DNA of 64,000 nt from Furcasterigmium furcatum (GCA_001599815.1 BCIA01000003.1:3596001-3660000); one strand, 5' to 3'; numbered from the stretch's first letter, positions 33,950 through 45,200 are shown. Program-made: numbers and translations. The notes: generated by a model from the letters alone, not told the origin.

Positions 33950-34624
33950 ATGGCCGTGACCGAGTTCGCCCTCCTCCCGCTCAAGAGCCGCGGCGACCTC
34001 CCGGCGGAGCTGGCCACCCTCCTCGAGCAAGCCCAGAAGACGCAAGACGAATGGGTCCTCTCCCGTAATCCATCTCTGCCCAAGGACCGCACGGCCCGTG
34101 GCACGGCCATGTATCAGCAGCTCGAGGACCCCTCCGTCCTCCTCATCACCGCCCAGTGGCCCTCCCCCGACGGCCACAAGGAATGGATATCCTCGTCCGA
34201 GAACACCTCCGCCATGGGCCAGCTCCAGCCCTACCTCGACCTGGAGGGCGACAAGCACGTGGGCCTCTTCCACCTCGACGCCGAGATCCTCACGGACTAT
34301 GACCCAGAGACGCAGAAGACCGCCCTCTCGGCGCCCATCATCAGCGTGGGCAGGTTCACGGCCAAGGACGGCACGCGGGAGGATTTCCAGAAGGCCTTTG
34401 ACGGGGCGAAATGGGTCGTCGAGGACGTCTCCAAGCCGTACCCCCTGCGCGGCGGCTGGCGGATCGAGAAGAAAAAGGACAAGGAGGAGTTCATCACCTT
34501 CTGCGGCTGGGAGTCCGTGGATCACCACATGTCCGCCCTCAAGCACGAGAACTGGAGCGAGTGGACGGCGATGCAGGAGTTCTTCGAGAGAGCGGACATC
34601 CGGCACTACAAGAGGGTCATCTAG
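33950..34624 (+). CDS. ABM-like dimeric alpha/beta-barrel protein
   Basis: This is an intronless 224 aa protein. The sequence suggests two ferredoxin-like alpha+beta halves (about 1-110 and 115-224), as in the antibiotic biosynthesis monooxygenase / stress-response barrel superfamily. The first half has TAMYQQLEDPSVLLITAQW followed by SPDGHKEWISS. The second has ISVGRFTAKDGTREDFQKAF, then FITFCGWESVDHHMSA. Such W..S..HK/HH patterns are typical of ABM folds, but catalytic residues are not defined. No secretion signal is present. The start at 33950 follows a pyrimidine/C-rich leader (CTCGCC before ATG). It stands alone, without pathway neighbours, so no substrate can be inferred. Confidence 0.75.
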   Translation: MAVTEFALLPLKSRGDLPAELATLLEQAQKTQDEWVLSRNPSLPKDRTARGTAMYQQLEDPSVLLITAQWPSPDGHKEWISSSENTSAMGQLQPYLDLEGDKHVGLFHLDAEILTDYDPETQKTALSAPIISVGRFTAKDGTREDFQKAFDGAKWVVEDVSKPYPLRGGWRIEKKKDKEEFITFCGWESVDHHMSALKHENWSEWTAMQEFFERADIRHYKRVI

Positions 34625-35040
34625 CGCTGTAGCCCAGTCCGTCCGCAGTCCCTAAGAGACTGACGGGCACAACAGCAGCATCACGTTCTCTCCCGTGGTC
34701 ATCTGTGCTGGAATGAATTTGTTCTTCTTTTTTGATCCCATCGGCTAAAACGGTGCGCTGGGCCCCAACGGTCCCATGGTAGTCGAGGGGCCGAAGGCGC
34801 GTGCGTCACCCTGCCGTGAAAACGAGAGGTATCCCCGACGCCATACCGTGAAGTGAGGTCTCAACATGTCCGTCGTGAACCAGCCCCATCCGGCCATCTC
34901 CAGTCCGGGCATGAATCACCACCGCGCCGCCCCCATCCCTGCCGCTTCGGCGCGCAGGCAAGACGAGTCCATCTATTGCTGTTTTCCGAAAACCCGTTTC
35001 CCTCAGGTCATCTCATCCTTGTCGCATGCTGTCCTGGCGC
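34625..35040. other. 3' intergenic region, convergent ABM-like gene / eL38
   Basis: This 416 bp lies between convergent stops. No gene is recognised. Confidence 0.35.
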
Positions 35041-35528
35041 TTAGGTGGACTTGGCCTTGTTCTTCTTGCCAACCTCGGCGATGTGGAGCGCTGCGTGCCG
35101 CGTTAGTCCTCCTGCTTCTTCCTCGGGGGGCAGTTCATTCCGCGCGTCGGGCGCACTCACAAGGAGGAAGGGACTGCTTGAGCTTCTCGGCCTTGTCGGA
35201 GTCCTTGAGGACGAGGGTGTACAGGTGGCGGGAGCACCTGACCTTGAACTTGACCTGGGAGGAGCCGGCGGTCTTCTTGATGCGCGCCGCTGCGAGGTGA
35301 GCGTGTCAGTAATACATCGTTCCGTGGCAGAATTGGTGTCTATCGATCATCGACTCGGGGGCTTCGAGGCTCGGTCGAGGGACTTCGAGGGGTATACATA
35401 CAGGAAGCGTCCTTCCTGCGGGCGATCTCGATGAACTGGGCGGGAAATGTCAGCGCAATGGACTCCAAATAAACCTCTGGAAGAGCCTCTGGACGCACCT
35501 TCTTGATATCTCCGATCTCACGAGGCAT
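35041..35528 (-). CDS. RPL38: Cytosolic large-subunit ribosomal protein eL38
   Basis: This small 60S ribosomal protein is split into four exons: 35499-35528 (30 bp, MPREIGDIKK), 35402-35435 (34 bp), 35161-35289 and 35041-35090. Introns are 63, 112 and 70 bp, and the product is 80 aa. The joined protein reads FIEIARRKDASSARIKK, then QVKFKVRCSRHLYTLVLKDS, then KAEKLKQSLPPSLHIAEVGK, and ends in a Lys-rich tail. Length equals the family norm (about 78-81). No single open frame covers it, so a frame-only scan misses it. An ATG just before the 30 bp exon is the only start that gives the conserved MPREI N terminus. Head-to-head with the small membrane-type gene. Confidence 0.95.
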
Positions 35529-35884
35529 TTTGGCGGTGTTGTTGGCGGCCGGCGTTGAGGTACTGTCTCGATGGGAATTTCGTCGGAGTTGGGGACTTTT
35601 CAAGAGAAATTTGGTTTTCTGTGGGAAGCCCGCCAGCACCCCTGGCCGCCAGTGGCAGGCGGATGCACGGGCCATCTCGTTCGGGAGACCCACCCGCTCC
35701 TCTACGTGTGGCTGAGCAGTCTGGAAACGTGGCGTTACTTTCGACCCCGTCGTCATCGTGGACTGGACTTACAAGAAGGCAGCAACGTTTCCTTGACAGA
35801 CCACGCTTTGCTTCTTTTCACAGTTGATTCCAATAATTTCTATTCGATAAAAGACCAATTACTGATATCTTTCTGACTTTCAAC
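35529..35884. promoter_or_regulatory. Divergent promoter RPL38 / small membrane-type gene
   Basis: This 356 bp lies between divergent starts and must carry the strong ribosomal-protein promoter. AT-rich DNA lies near 35,820-35,880. No specific site is claimed. Confidence 0.4.
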
Positions 35885-36317
35885 ATGCCGACGCCTCTTG
35901 ACAATGCTATGAAATCCAGGGTGTGTTCGTTCCTCCCCCATCCATAGTGATCTGAAGCTAACATGACTGTAGAATGCGCTCCTCGGTTCGACCACCTCTC
36001 AGCATTGTATCACTTCAAGGACCAGCTAATCATGTCATCCGCAGCATTCGGTGGGCTTGTAAGCGCCGTTGCTTTATGGGCCGTCTACGGGGGAGACATG
36101 TTCCCTCGAGAGGCAGACCCCACCGGCAGCCCAGAGGACTGGACCCAGGAGGAGATGAGGAGGTGGCTGGCAGCCGTGAGTTGCTTCGCTTTACTGTTGT
36201 TCGCATCAATCGCTTACTACAGGCATATAGCGGGGCCTCTTCCCCGGTGAGACAGCTACGAGGGAGGAACTACTGGCGAGAATCCTGGCCAACATGAGGA
36301 TACCGAGGGAGCAGTGA
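35885..36317 (+). CDS. Small conserved-looking protein with one hydrophobic segment and C-terminal helical motif
   Basis: I do not recognise a named family. The preferred model has exons 35885-35920, 35973-36006, 36045-36175 and 36231-36317, giving 95 aa. The firm part is the third exon plus the fourth. A hydrophobic stretch (GGLVSAVALWAVYGGDMFP) is followed by DPTGSPEDWTQEEMRRWLAA. A GTGAGT intron then leads to RGLFPGETATREELLARILA. The W-x-x-E-E-M-R-x-W-L-x-x-R-G-L pattern resembles a SAP/HeH-type helical motif. The 5' part is uncertain because the second intron would be only 38 bp. Alternative starts are ATG 35963 (frame open straight into exon 3) or ATG 36033. A single hydrophobic segment with a short N terminus would fit a small mitochondrial or ER protein; this is inference. 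Confidence 0.6.
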
Positions 36318-36516
36318 GACGGGTCTTTCACGATGTTCTTTTTTCGCGAATTTCATCTCTTCAGGTTGCCATTCATAGTGTAACGGTGCACCCTACCGCC
36401 TTTTCCTAAGCAACACATTTTCATCCTTCTCTTGAATGATATGGAGTCAGACGCCTCTCGTCTGCTCGGGCTGAATCAGGCTCAGCGAGTTTGAATCATC
36501 AACGTGATGGTGCGTT

Positions 36517-37933
36517 TTACAGCTCATCACGACCGCTGGTCTTGCCCAGCGTGGGCTCCTCGGCGGCGACCTTCTCCGAGGAGGTCCAGTCGAGAGCCTT
36601 GAGGCGCTCCGACAGGTGGGGGTGGGAGAAGTGGTACGTGGCGTAGATCCAGTCGGCGTCCATGGTGCTCAGGTTCTGGATCTGCAGCTTGATCAGGGAC
36701 CTGGCCAGCTCGGAGCTGTAGCCCAGGTTGCGCGCGAAGGCGTCCGCCTGGAACTCGTACTTGCGGCTCAGGACGTTCATGAGCAGCTTGACGATGGTGT
36801 CCATGGGCGACAGCGCATCTGAGAAGAGGATGAAGCCGATGACGATCGGGTGCTCGGTGAGGAAGCCAAAGTCGGCATAGAGCGAGTTGTTGTTGATGAA
36901 GACCGAGAAGAGGGAGAAGATCCAGATGAAGTGGAGCTGGAAATCTGTTAGTGACCGTCTATCGTATTGTCCCGACGAAAGAACTTACCTGGGAGATGCC
37001 GAACAGCCTGGTCGTGTGGCCCAGACCCCAGTGACCCAGCTCGTGCGCAAGGACGGCGACAACCTCCTGGGTCTCGCTCTTCTCAATCAGGGTATCGTAG
37101 ATGACAATGTGCTTCTTCCAGGGAAGACCGAAGAAATAGGCGTTGCTGTGGGCGCTGCGCTTGCTGCCGTCGATGACGAAGAGCTCGTGGAGGGGGAACT
37201 TGAGCTTGGCGGCAAGATCCTCGACGTTCTTCTTGAGCGGGCCGTCCTCGAGAGGAGACAGCTTGTTGAACAGAGGCAGAATCGCGATGGGGTAGATGGT
37301 GATCATGAACATCTGGAGGCCGGCAGCGAAGAGCCAGAGGTAGAAGAAGAACTGGTTGCCGGTCTTCTTGATGATCGTGAGGAATCCGGCAAGGATGGGC
37401 GGGGTCAGAATGAACGTGAGCAGCTGGGACTTGAGGATGTCGGTGACGAAGAGCGCCGGGGTCTGCTTGTTGAATCCGAACTTCTCCTCCAGGACAAACG
37501 TATGGTAGATCGAGGACGGCAGCGAGAGGATGCGCGAGATGACGACGAAGGACAGGACGAAGACGATCGAGTGGGAGATCTCGCCGGTGAAGCGCGCCGG
37601 AGCATACTTGAGGAGGAGATCACCGGTGAAGGACCATAGCTTGGGGAGGACGTCGAATTGTATAAAGGCGATGTTCTGAATCTGGGCCCAGAGACCGTTG
37701 ATGAGCTCGTACTTTATCTTGGCACGGCCGTAGGCCTGGCTTTTGTCGAAAACCTCTTGCGACACCTCGCTCTCGAGGACCTTGGGGGGCTTCGACTTGC
37801 AGAGAACCTGGTACTGGCGGAGGGAAAGGAGCGACTCGAAGACGTACTGGCCGACGGAGAATCCGAGGATCAGCTTCTTCCAGGGGAAGAGGGGCCGATC
37901 CAGGAACCTGGCCAGGCGCTGCATAAAGTCCAT
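36517..37933 (-). CDS. STE24: CAAX prenyl protease 1, zinc metalloprotease Ste24
   Basis: Ste24 is a multi-pass ER/inner-nuclear-membrane M48 metalloprotease. It removes the AAX tripeptide from farnesylated CAAX proteins (for example a-factor-type pheromone) and clears clogged translocons. Exons are 36989-37933 and 36517-36936 (intron 52 bp), giving 454 aa. The zinc site HELGH is at residues 297-301, and the third ligand region is YEFQADAFARNLG. Several long hydrophobic segments precede HELGH, and RSAHSNAYFFGLPWKKHIVIYD is characteristic. The protein ends in TSGRDEL, whose last four residues resemble an ER-retrieval signal. The mapped topology of yeast Ste24 places the C terminus in the cytosol, so this may be coincidental. 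Confidence 0.95.
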
Positions 37934-38352
37934 GGTGTCCGTATGCGTGCTCGATGCCGACGGTTACGGGACACTGGGGGCGAAAAGAAGGGAGAGAAAG
38001 GGTAAAGGGCAAGAACGCGATGCCTGCGAAGAAGACAGATGGATGGAGTTGGCAAGGACAGACAGAGACAGGCGCAAAGTGTCCCGAACTCAATCGAGGA
38101 CGCGACACAGCTGCATCGATGACCCGACAGCTACGAGCTTACACCTGCTTGATTGGCGGGTTAGAGTGGGCTGCTGCCGTCATTATTGGCCACAGCCCAC
38201 CACGGCCGGAGCTGTGAAACTCCCTGATACTTGCATATCTGGGGTTTGCAGCAATCCGATCCCGGTCTCAAATTCTCAAGATTTCAACTTGGACCTCAAG
38301 CCGACACGCGACCGCATACAGCTCCGGCTTTCATTCAGCAAACACCCACACA
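37934..38352. promoter_or_regulatory. Divergent promoter STE24 / MRPL34
   Basis: This 419 bp lies between divergent starts. No gene or repeat is seen. It must contain both promoters. Confidence 0.4.
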
Positions 38353-38823
38353 ATGTTGCGGCAATCGGTAGCAAGCGTCACGAGGCGCGTAGCTGCGGCT
38401 TCCGCCGCCCCGGCTAGCAGGACAGTCTGCAAGCGGTATGTCGAGAACTCTCGCGATACATGATGGCGCGATCCTAATCAAAGCCTTAGGACCTTCACCT
38501 CCTTCACTCCCCTCCGGCCGACGCTGTCCTCTAGGACGACCGCCTTCGTTAGACCATCTCTATCTCCTTTCACACCGACATTAGCCACGCCGGCCCAGAC
38601 ACAAACAGCCGAGGGACTTGCCGCCGACCTCGTTCCCAAAAGCTCCATCACCTCCCATCCCGCCCTCGCCCAGATCCGCTGCGGCCCCCGCAACACCATG
38701 AACCGCAACACGAGACTCATCCAGAAGCGCAGACTTGGATTCGTCAGCCGAATGCGCACAAAGGATGGCCGGAAGATTATCAGGCGGAGGACGGAGAAGG
38801 GCAGGAAGAAGATTGGGCAATAA
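38353..38823 (+). CDS. MRPL34: Mitochondrial large-subunit ribosomal protein bL34m
   Basis: Exons are 38353-38435 and 38490-38823 (intron 54 bp), giving 138 aa. The N-terminal ~90 residues are Arg/Ser/Ala/Thr-rich with no early acids (MLRQSVASVTRRVAAASAAP), a typical mitochondrial presequence plus linker. The C-terminal ~45 residues are the bL34 domain: RNTMNRNTRLIQKRRLGFVS, then RMRTKDGRKIIRRRTEKGRK. It sits in the mitochondrial large subunit near the exit-tunnel rRNA. It is divergent from STE24 and convergent with the beta-glucosidase gene. Confidence 0.93.
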
Positions 38824-39314
38824 AACAGCACCTCGACTTTTAGCCCGGGGCCCGGGGCATTGATTGACATTGCACATGTCCAGGTTTTGGCCATGTAGAG
38901 GAATGGCCTGAGAAGTTGGTGGCCCAGGCATCGCCACTTGTACAACACCACACCTACAACCATGCGAGGTGCCAATAGAGGGCCTCGCGAGCGGAGACCG
39001 GCGCAATGTACGCATACTGTTCCAACAACTAACTGATCATTTGGTGCTCTGTTGTGCGGATGATTTGTCGAGAGGGCAAGATTCATGACTACCTGAGATT
39101 CTCAGACCGCGAAACGGAAGGCTGGGCACTGGCTCACAACGCACATCGATCATGACGAGTCGATACTCCTTGCAAGCTGCATGTTACCGTGTTATGTCTA
39201 CGTTTCATTTGTCACTCAATTCTTGAAACCCATGCCCAGACAACCGACACCCTTTGAGCAAGGAGATACCCGAAGAACTGGCCACTTGGATGTATGAAAC
39301 TGGCCTTGCCTCAC
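38824..39314. terminator. 3' intergenic region, convergent MRPL34 / GH3 gene
   Basis: This 491 bp lies between convergent stops. No conserved frame is seen. Confidence 0.35.
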
Positions 39315-42209
39315 TCAGACAGGACTGTCGAGGTCTTCCTGACACTCTCCGGAGTCCGTGTAGCAAGCCAGGAACAACCGGTCACTGCTATCGCCAATCC
39401 ATAGCTTATACCTCCCCTCCGGGGCCGGCACAACCCAATTCTGTCTGCGAACGTCCCAGACACTCAGATCGCGCCTCGTCACCTCGAAGGTAACGGTCTC
39501 GCTCTTGCCAGGAGCAAGCTCGGCCGTCTTCTCGAAATCCCGGAGCTGGATGATCGGCGTGTCAGGGACAGCATCGTCGTCCGGATACTGCACGTAAAGC
39601 TGCGCGGACGCCTTGCCCGCATGCTCGCTGCCGGTGTTCGTCACCTCAACGGTGACGCGGAACATGACGTCCCAGAGGGCCGGGTTCCCGCCCTGGCGGC
39701 CGCTGGCGGGGAGCGCGTCGGCCTGCACGGTCGAGTAGCCTTGGGGATAGGGGTACTTCTTCCCGCTTTCGCGGTCGCGGACGGCCTGGCGCGCCTCAGA
39801 CTCGGTGCACCAGGAGTAGATGAACCGGAAGAGCTTCTTGAAGCCGGCGGGGGCGACTCCTTCTTGCCAGGGGTGGATCTCCTGGTCGAAGTTGATGACA
39901 GTCTGTCGTGGTGGAGGGGCGGGAGGTGTCTCTGTGAGCTCATTCACCGAGAGGACCCGGGCGTCCGAGAAGGAGAAGGTCGTGTATGACAGCCCGCTGC
40001 CGAAGGCGAAGCGCGGCTTGATGCCGTTCTTGTTGAGGTAGCGGTAGTCGACGTACAGGCCTTCGGAGAAGGTGTCTTGCGGCTGGCCGAGGGAGAAGCC
40101 TGTGAGTTTTGTGACGCTGTCCGGAAGATCTGACTCTTTGTGGGTGATGCTGTAGGGTAGGTGCCCGGAAGGAGAGACGTCGCCGAACAGGACGTTGGCC
40201 AGGGAGTCGCCGGCTTCTTGGCCAGGTAGATGTTGGAAGAGGAGGCCCTTGACGCTGGGCAGATCAATCCACTCCTCCACGAGGATGGGCCCGACGGTCT
40301 GAACGACGACAATGACGTTGCTATATCTTGCGGCCGCGTCCCTGACCAGCCTGTCTCCGTCATGCCAGGCACGCAGACCTGCCGAGTTTCGGTCGCCAGC
40401 GTTGCCCTCAACTGTGAAAGAGTTCTCTCCGGAGTCAGACGTGATGAAAACGATAGCAACATCGTCACTTGAGGGGTTGGGAACAGAGGGGAACCGGTCT
40501 GTGGCGTAGTACTCGACATTGTCCGCACGTCTTCTGATGGCAGAGATCGGATCGTCAATATAGGGGTAGTCAACGACCCCTGAGCCCCAGCCCATGCCCA
40601 GCACACCCTTGTTGCAGCTTCGGAAGGGGCAAGCGTTGGGGCCGTCGGGATTTGTCTGGGCAGCTGTACCAAAGACCCTGATGCGTCGGGACTCCGACAG
40701 GGGCAGGAGAGTGCCGCTATTTTTCAGCATTGTGACAGCATCTTGAGCGACGGCCCTCGCCACAAGGTGATGATCCTCCTGGACCTGGACGAACTCGTTG
40801 ACGACGGCCCTCGGAGAGAATGGCCAGGCCGCGGGATACAGGTCGCCCTCCCTGTCATAGGTGTTGACGTGGAAATTGGTCTTCGGGAATCCCTCGTCCT
40901 GGCCCAGCTTCAGCCAGGTAGCCACGATACGGGTTGCCATGTCGTTAAGCCGGTCCATGGGAACTGATCCGTTGAGGACTGACCTCGTGAGGTCGTACAT
41001 CCAGTAGCTATATCCAGTCAGGGGTACCTGGGTGTCGCCAGGCATGTTTAAATCTAAACCAGATATCGCAGATTGAACGCCAGATGGCATATGACTGAAC
41101 CAATCTGACATGGCCATGCCTTGAAAGCCGAGTTCATTCTTAAGAATGCCGTTGATCAAATAACTGTGTTGTACGCTGGCGGTTCCGTTGACCTTGAGGT
41201 TGTTGGTCAGTATCGTGGTGTTGGGAGTGCGGCCGGAAAAGGGGCAAAAGGGGGTGGGGATTACAGCATTGTAGGCGGTCATAACCGCGCCAGACCCGGC
41301 TCGAATGCCATCTGCGAATGGCCAAAGGTAGAGTTCATGTAAAGTGCGGTCGTCTGTTGGCAGTTAAGACACACCGAGATATTGGGAGTCGGGGTGAACA
41401 GGTAGTGCAACTTACCAATGTTGGCGCTCAGCCCCGGCATGACAGGGTTGTACATGCGGAACATTTCCTGCTCATTGCCAATCAAATGTTTAATGGTCGC
41501 AATGACTCCCTGCTCTTGAACACCCTTGATTGACAGGGCAGCTGCTTTCGCCTGAAGCACAGGATCGGATCCGAAGCCCTCCCAGTTGCGGCCGCCCCTT
41601 GGTTTCCTGCCGAGGGGGCCAACACTGGGCCCGAGCCAGACGTTGGCGCCTTTGCCACGGAACTCCTTGCCCAGGGCCACGGCTCTCTGGTACATAAGGT
41701 TCTTGTCCCACGTTGCTCCCGTGGTGATGCCGGGCGGGAATGCAGTGACGTTGTCGACCGAGTTGAGACCCGTGGCGCTGTCACTGAGACAGAGCTGAGG
41801 AAAGCCAACTCTCTCTGCACTGCCGGTGTTACCTACACAGCGGCTTGAGGTAGGTTAGTAATTTCATTTGTTTCTAGAAAGGATACTATCATACCCTATC
41901 CTCGTTAGTACTCAAGCCCAGTGAAGAGGTGATGGTGTGAGTGAGGGGCATACCCATCCAGTAGCCACTGCCGGAAGTGATGTTTGTCTTCTCGGCCAGA
42001 GTCATCCGGTCCACAATGGCTTTGGCCTTGACATAGCTCTCGGTCCAGTCGGGGTCCCATCCTCCATGAGGAGTCGGGTAGTTGGAGACTGAGACGAAGC
42101 CATCAGGGACGCTTTGCCTGGGCTGGACGACACTGGCTGCTGTGTGAGCAGCCGAAGTGGCGAGGAGGAGTAGAGAGGTCTTGATAAACGACATGATTTT
42201 GTTATGCAA
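39315..42209 (-). CDS. Secreted GH3 beta-glucosidase
   Basis: This extracellular beta-glucosidase releases glucose from cello-oligosaccharides. Exons are 41954-42209, 41895 (one nucleotide), 41416-41843 and 39315-41353, giving 907 aa (902 from the second ATG at 42194). A signal peptide is present (MSFIKTSLLLLATSAAHTAA). Domains in order are the GH3 barrel (GPSVGPLGRKPRGGRNWEGF, then VIATIKHLIGNEQEM), the nucleophile region GFQGMAMSDWFS with the aspartate in S-D-W, the GH3-C alpha/beta sandwich, and a C-terminal fibronectin-III-like domain (VEVTNTGSEHAGKASAQLYV). The join across 41844-41953 is unusual: two back-to-back introns with a single G between them restore WMGRCVGNTGS. If the 1-nt exon is not used, an acceptor at 41833 would give a protein lacking R-C-V. 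Confidence 0.93.
41895..41895 (-). other. Putative 1-nucleotide micro-exon in the GH3 gene
   Basis: On the minus strand, intron A (41896-41953, 58 bp) runs from GTATGC to a TACTAAC branch site and ends in GGATAG. After one G, intron B (41844-41894, 51 bp) runs from GTATGA through another TACTAAC and ends in CTCAAG. Joining ATG-G + G + C-CGC-TGT-GTA encodes M-G-R-C-V, the family consensus. No single intron using these signals keeps that sequence in frame. Confidence 0.6.
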
Positions 42210-45200
42210 GCAAAATTTCTAAAAGATTGACAACCAGAGCAAAGAACAGCCAATTCGAGGCCCTGAGAGTCAGCTGCCGAAGCCGGGCTCCTCCATCGTG
42301 TCGACTATGATACCCCTTCGTTCTTATAGGTAACGCTTCATGAACCCTATTCCAATCATGCCGTCTCCCGTATCACCCATTCCCGGTTCTCTACATCTCC
42401 CCGCTCGACGCCCGATGTCTCTAGCCCTCGCTTGCCTCGCGAGGTGACGATGCACGACATGGGAGAGTCAAATCCAGGGGTAACACCGGTATTCACTGGT
42501 GATTGACATGTCGGCTGCCCCCATACGGCAGTGGCATCGCACCCAAAGGGAAATGTTCCACCTCGATTGGGACGTAAAGGGTGCCAGGCCTCGTGACATG
42601 GACACGGCGGAACCTTATATTGGCTCTGATATGGGGGATGGTGACCACGAGATTCGGCCCTACTACTGCAAGATAGGTTCGCTTCGGCTGTGGCATTGAT
42701 AATTGATATTGATTCGGCGATCAGGTTTTCTGAGATGCTACGATAGGTTCAGACCTCGACGAGTTGCAACCGCGGACAGGGGGTTGCTATCAACGCTGCC
42801 CGAGAGCAGTTACGAGGTGGTGGTGCTTTTGACCACCAAGTAGGGAGAGGCTGGCCTCTCACAGGAACCCAAGGATTCCCTTATCAAAGCGCGCAGGGTG
42901 AAGCTGAGAAACCAACCAGAGCTAAAGTGTGCGAGACCCGAAGCCATCAAGTCAAGTCACCGGACCCAAGGCTGCTCGTGTCCATGGTCATGGTCCTCAT
43001 GGTCGTACAGAGAACGGCCAAACCAAGAGAGCTACCGTCGTGTGATCCTAGCACTTACACACCGCACACCTAACCCACCAGATGTACCCCGGACAGGTCG
43101 AGATGGTGTCCCGGGGGTGGCACGAGTCCGGGGAAACCAAGATCGGACGACAACAGGCCGGCGCACAGTTTCACAAGACAAAAAGACGACTCCCGAGATG
43201 TGTGAACCGAGGCAAGGCACTCCCGAGAGCTGCAAGAAAAAGCCCGAGCCTAAACCACGGCTTGCTTGGGCTGAGATGGACGCGAGACATCACCCCAGAG
43301 CCGGGGGCCTGAGCATCCGGTGATCACGCCCGCAGTAGTCTGTGGGGGAAACAAGGAGGATTCCTAGCTTCTCTGGGCACTTTCGGCCGAGAGGGTGTGA
43401 TCTGCGACGGCTGCTATTTGACCCCGCGGGGGGGAGCAGCCTCTGCGATAGTGGTGGGAGCGGGATGACGCTGCTAGCACACGATCCGTGAGGTCGTCAA
43501 CGCGGCATGCAGCTTCGGTACCTGGAGCACTCTGCAGCAGCTGTGAGACTTGTCAAGGCCGCCAGAACCCGGGGAACATCCCACCCTCCATGACGAGATG
43601 GAGGGGGGCTGACTCGAGGTGCATATTAACATGTGAAAGCTGTTTTGAGCTGCAAGGGAGAAATAGTTTGCATGTTGACGGTCGATCTGATGTTGTCAGG
43701 GTGAAGATATACAGGAGAAAGTACTGCGGTTGAGTGAGTCTGTGTCTTCATGGCGGGGCTCAGGATACCCTACGCCGACTTCCGTCTCGTTACCAGCAGT
43801 CTGGGATTACTTGCCCATAGAAGAGATAGAATTAAACTTATCAACCATATCAATCTTTTATTCTTCCGTATAACTCCCAAGCCATGGAAAATGGTTGAGT
43901 CCAATTCATCAGGCTGGGTGGGTTTCGTTCTAGAAGTCCCCGATGAATCCCACTTACACCGGACCCATTACCACAAGGAGATCGTCGCCCGTTGCTTCTT
44001 CTGCTGGGCCGTTCCCTTCAGCCGTGCGACAGGCTAAACAAGCCAGTCTCTTGGAAGATGGGTAGGGGTTCCAAGAAATGCCTCGAACTGCATGGCGGCG
44101 CGTGCTCTCGGGAGTCCAGGGTGGGATTGCCTCTACAACCGGAACACGGGCCATCCTACTTCGGAGACAGAGATAAGTTCATGTAGGGCCCTGGGAGGTA
44201 TCAACGGGTCAACTTCCGCATTCTACCACCTCGCCGACCGGAGCCACGAAACTGTTGAACGGGGCCAGAGAGTGTCGAGAAAACCCACCGTTCAACAATA
44301 AATATTCCAGGACAGACCGCCTCGTCTCCATCGGCGATGGAGACATCCATGGATCAGCCAGCCTCGCTCGGGAGAAGACCACCCGCCCTTCCCCAGACGC
44401 CCATCTTGCCATCCCACCCACTGCGCTGGAGGCGTCGCGGTGTCGGCCAAGAAGGCCCGAAATGCGTGCGTTGCGACCTCGCCGACCAGCCAGATCGAGG
44501 TGGGTGGTCCGCGTGGACAGCTGCATTTGCCGATCCCCTGGCACGGGACACTCGGACAGTGGTATTGTGGCGGTTGATGTACCCCAAATCCCCAGATCTC
44601 GCGGCATCCTTACCGAGCTCTGAACTCCTGGGCTCCCTGCGCTTCCCCACAAGCCATCTCGTGGGTGCTGGGGGTCGCCCCCTTTTTGGCAGCCATGCCC
44701 GGGGCTTTGCCTCTTCTGGGAACCCATCGCAAGGGACAAGACACGCCAGCGCGGATGGCGCGCAGCCCTTTTCTGACGCTGCCTCTTGCTCAACAGCGGG
44801 TGATTGCTCTCTACACTCGCTTCAACTGCCGAGATGTGCCTCGTCATCTGTCGACTTGCTGTGCGGACAGAAAGTGAGGGAGAGAAAGGGTTGGAGTCTG
44901 TTCGGGTCAACCCCTGACATCGCTCGGCTTCTCCCAGCCGGGTCTGTTCTCCGGCGCTTCATGGCAACCGTGGCCCTGCAGCAACAGCAACACCATCAAC
45001 TTCACCCGGACAGAGGGGAGGCGGCGGGGTCGCTCAGACACCATCACCGCCGTTTGATGCCACGCAGGTCGGCCAAGATGGACCTTTGGAACCCCCATTC
45101 CGACCGTTCTCCCGCCCTTCCGCCCCTCCACACTAACAAGCGCTGAGCTGGTTTCTCCCAAGATGATCAACCATGGACCACCTTCCTCAAAAAGGCCTGA

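Noticed and set aside
44209..45146. Overlapping 269-codon (+) and 233-codon (-) frames
   Set aside because: Low-complexity Arg/Pro/Ser composition, no domains, antisense to one another; likely chance in GC-rich DNA.
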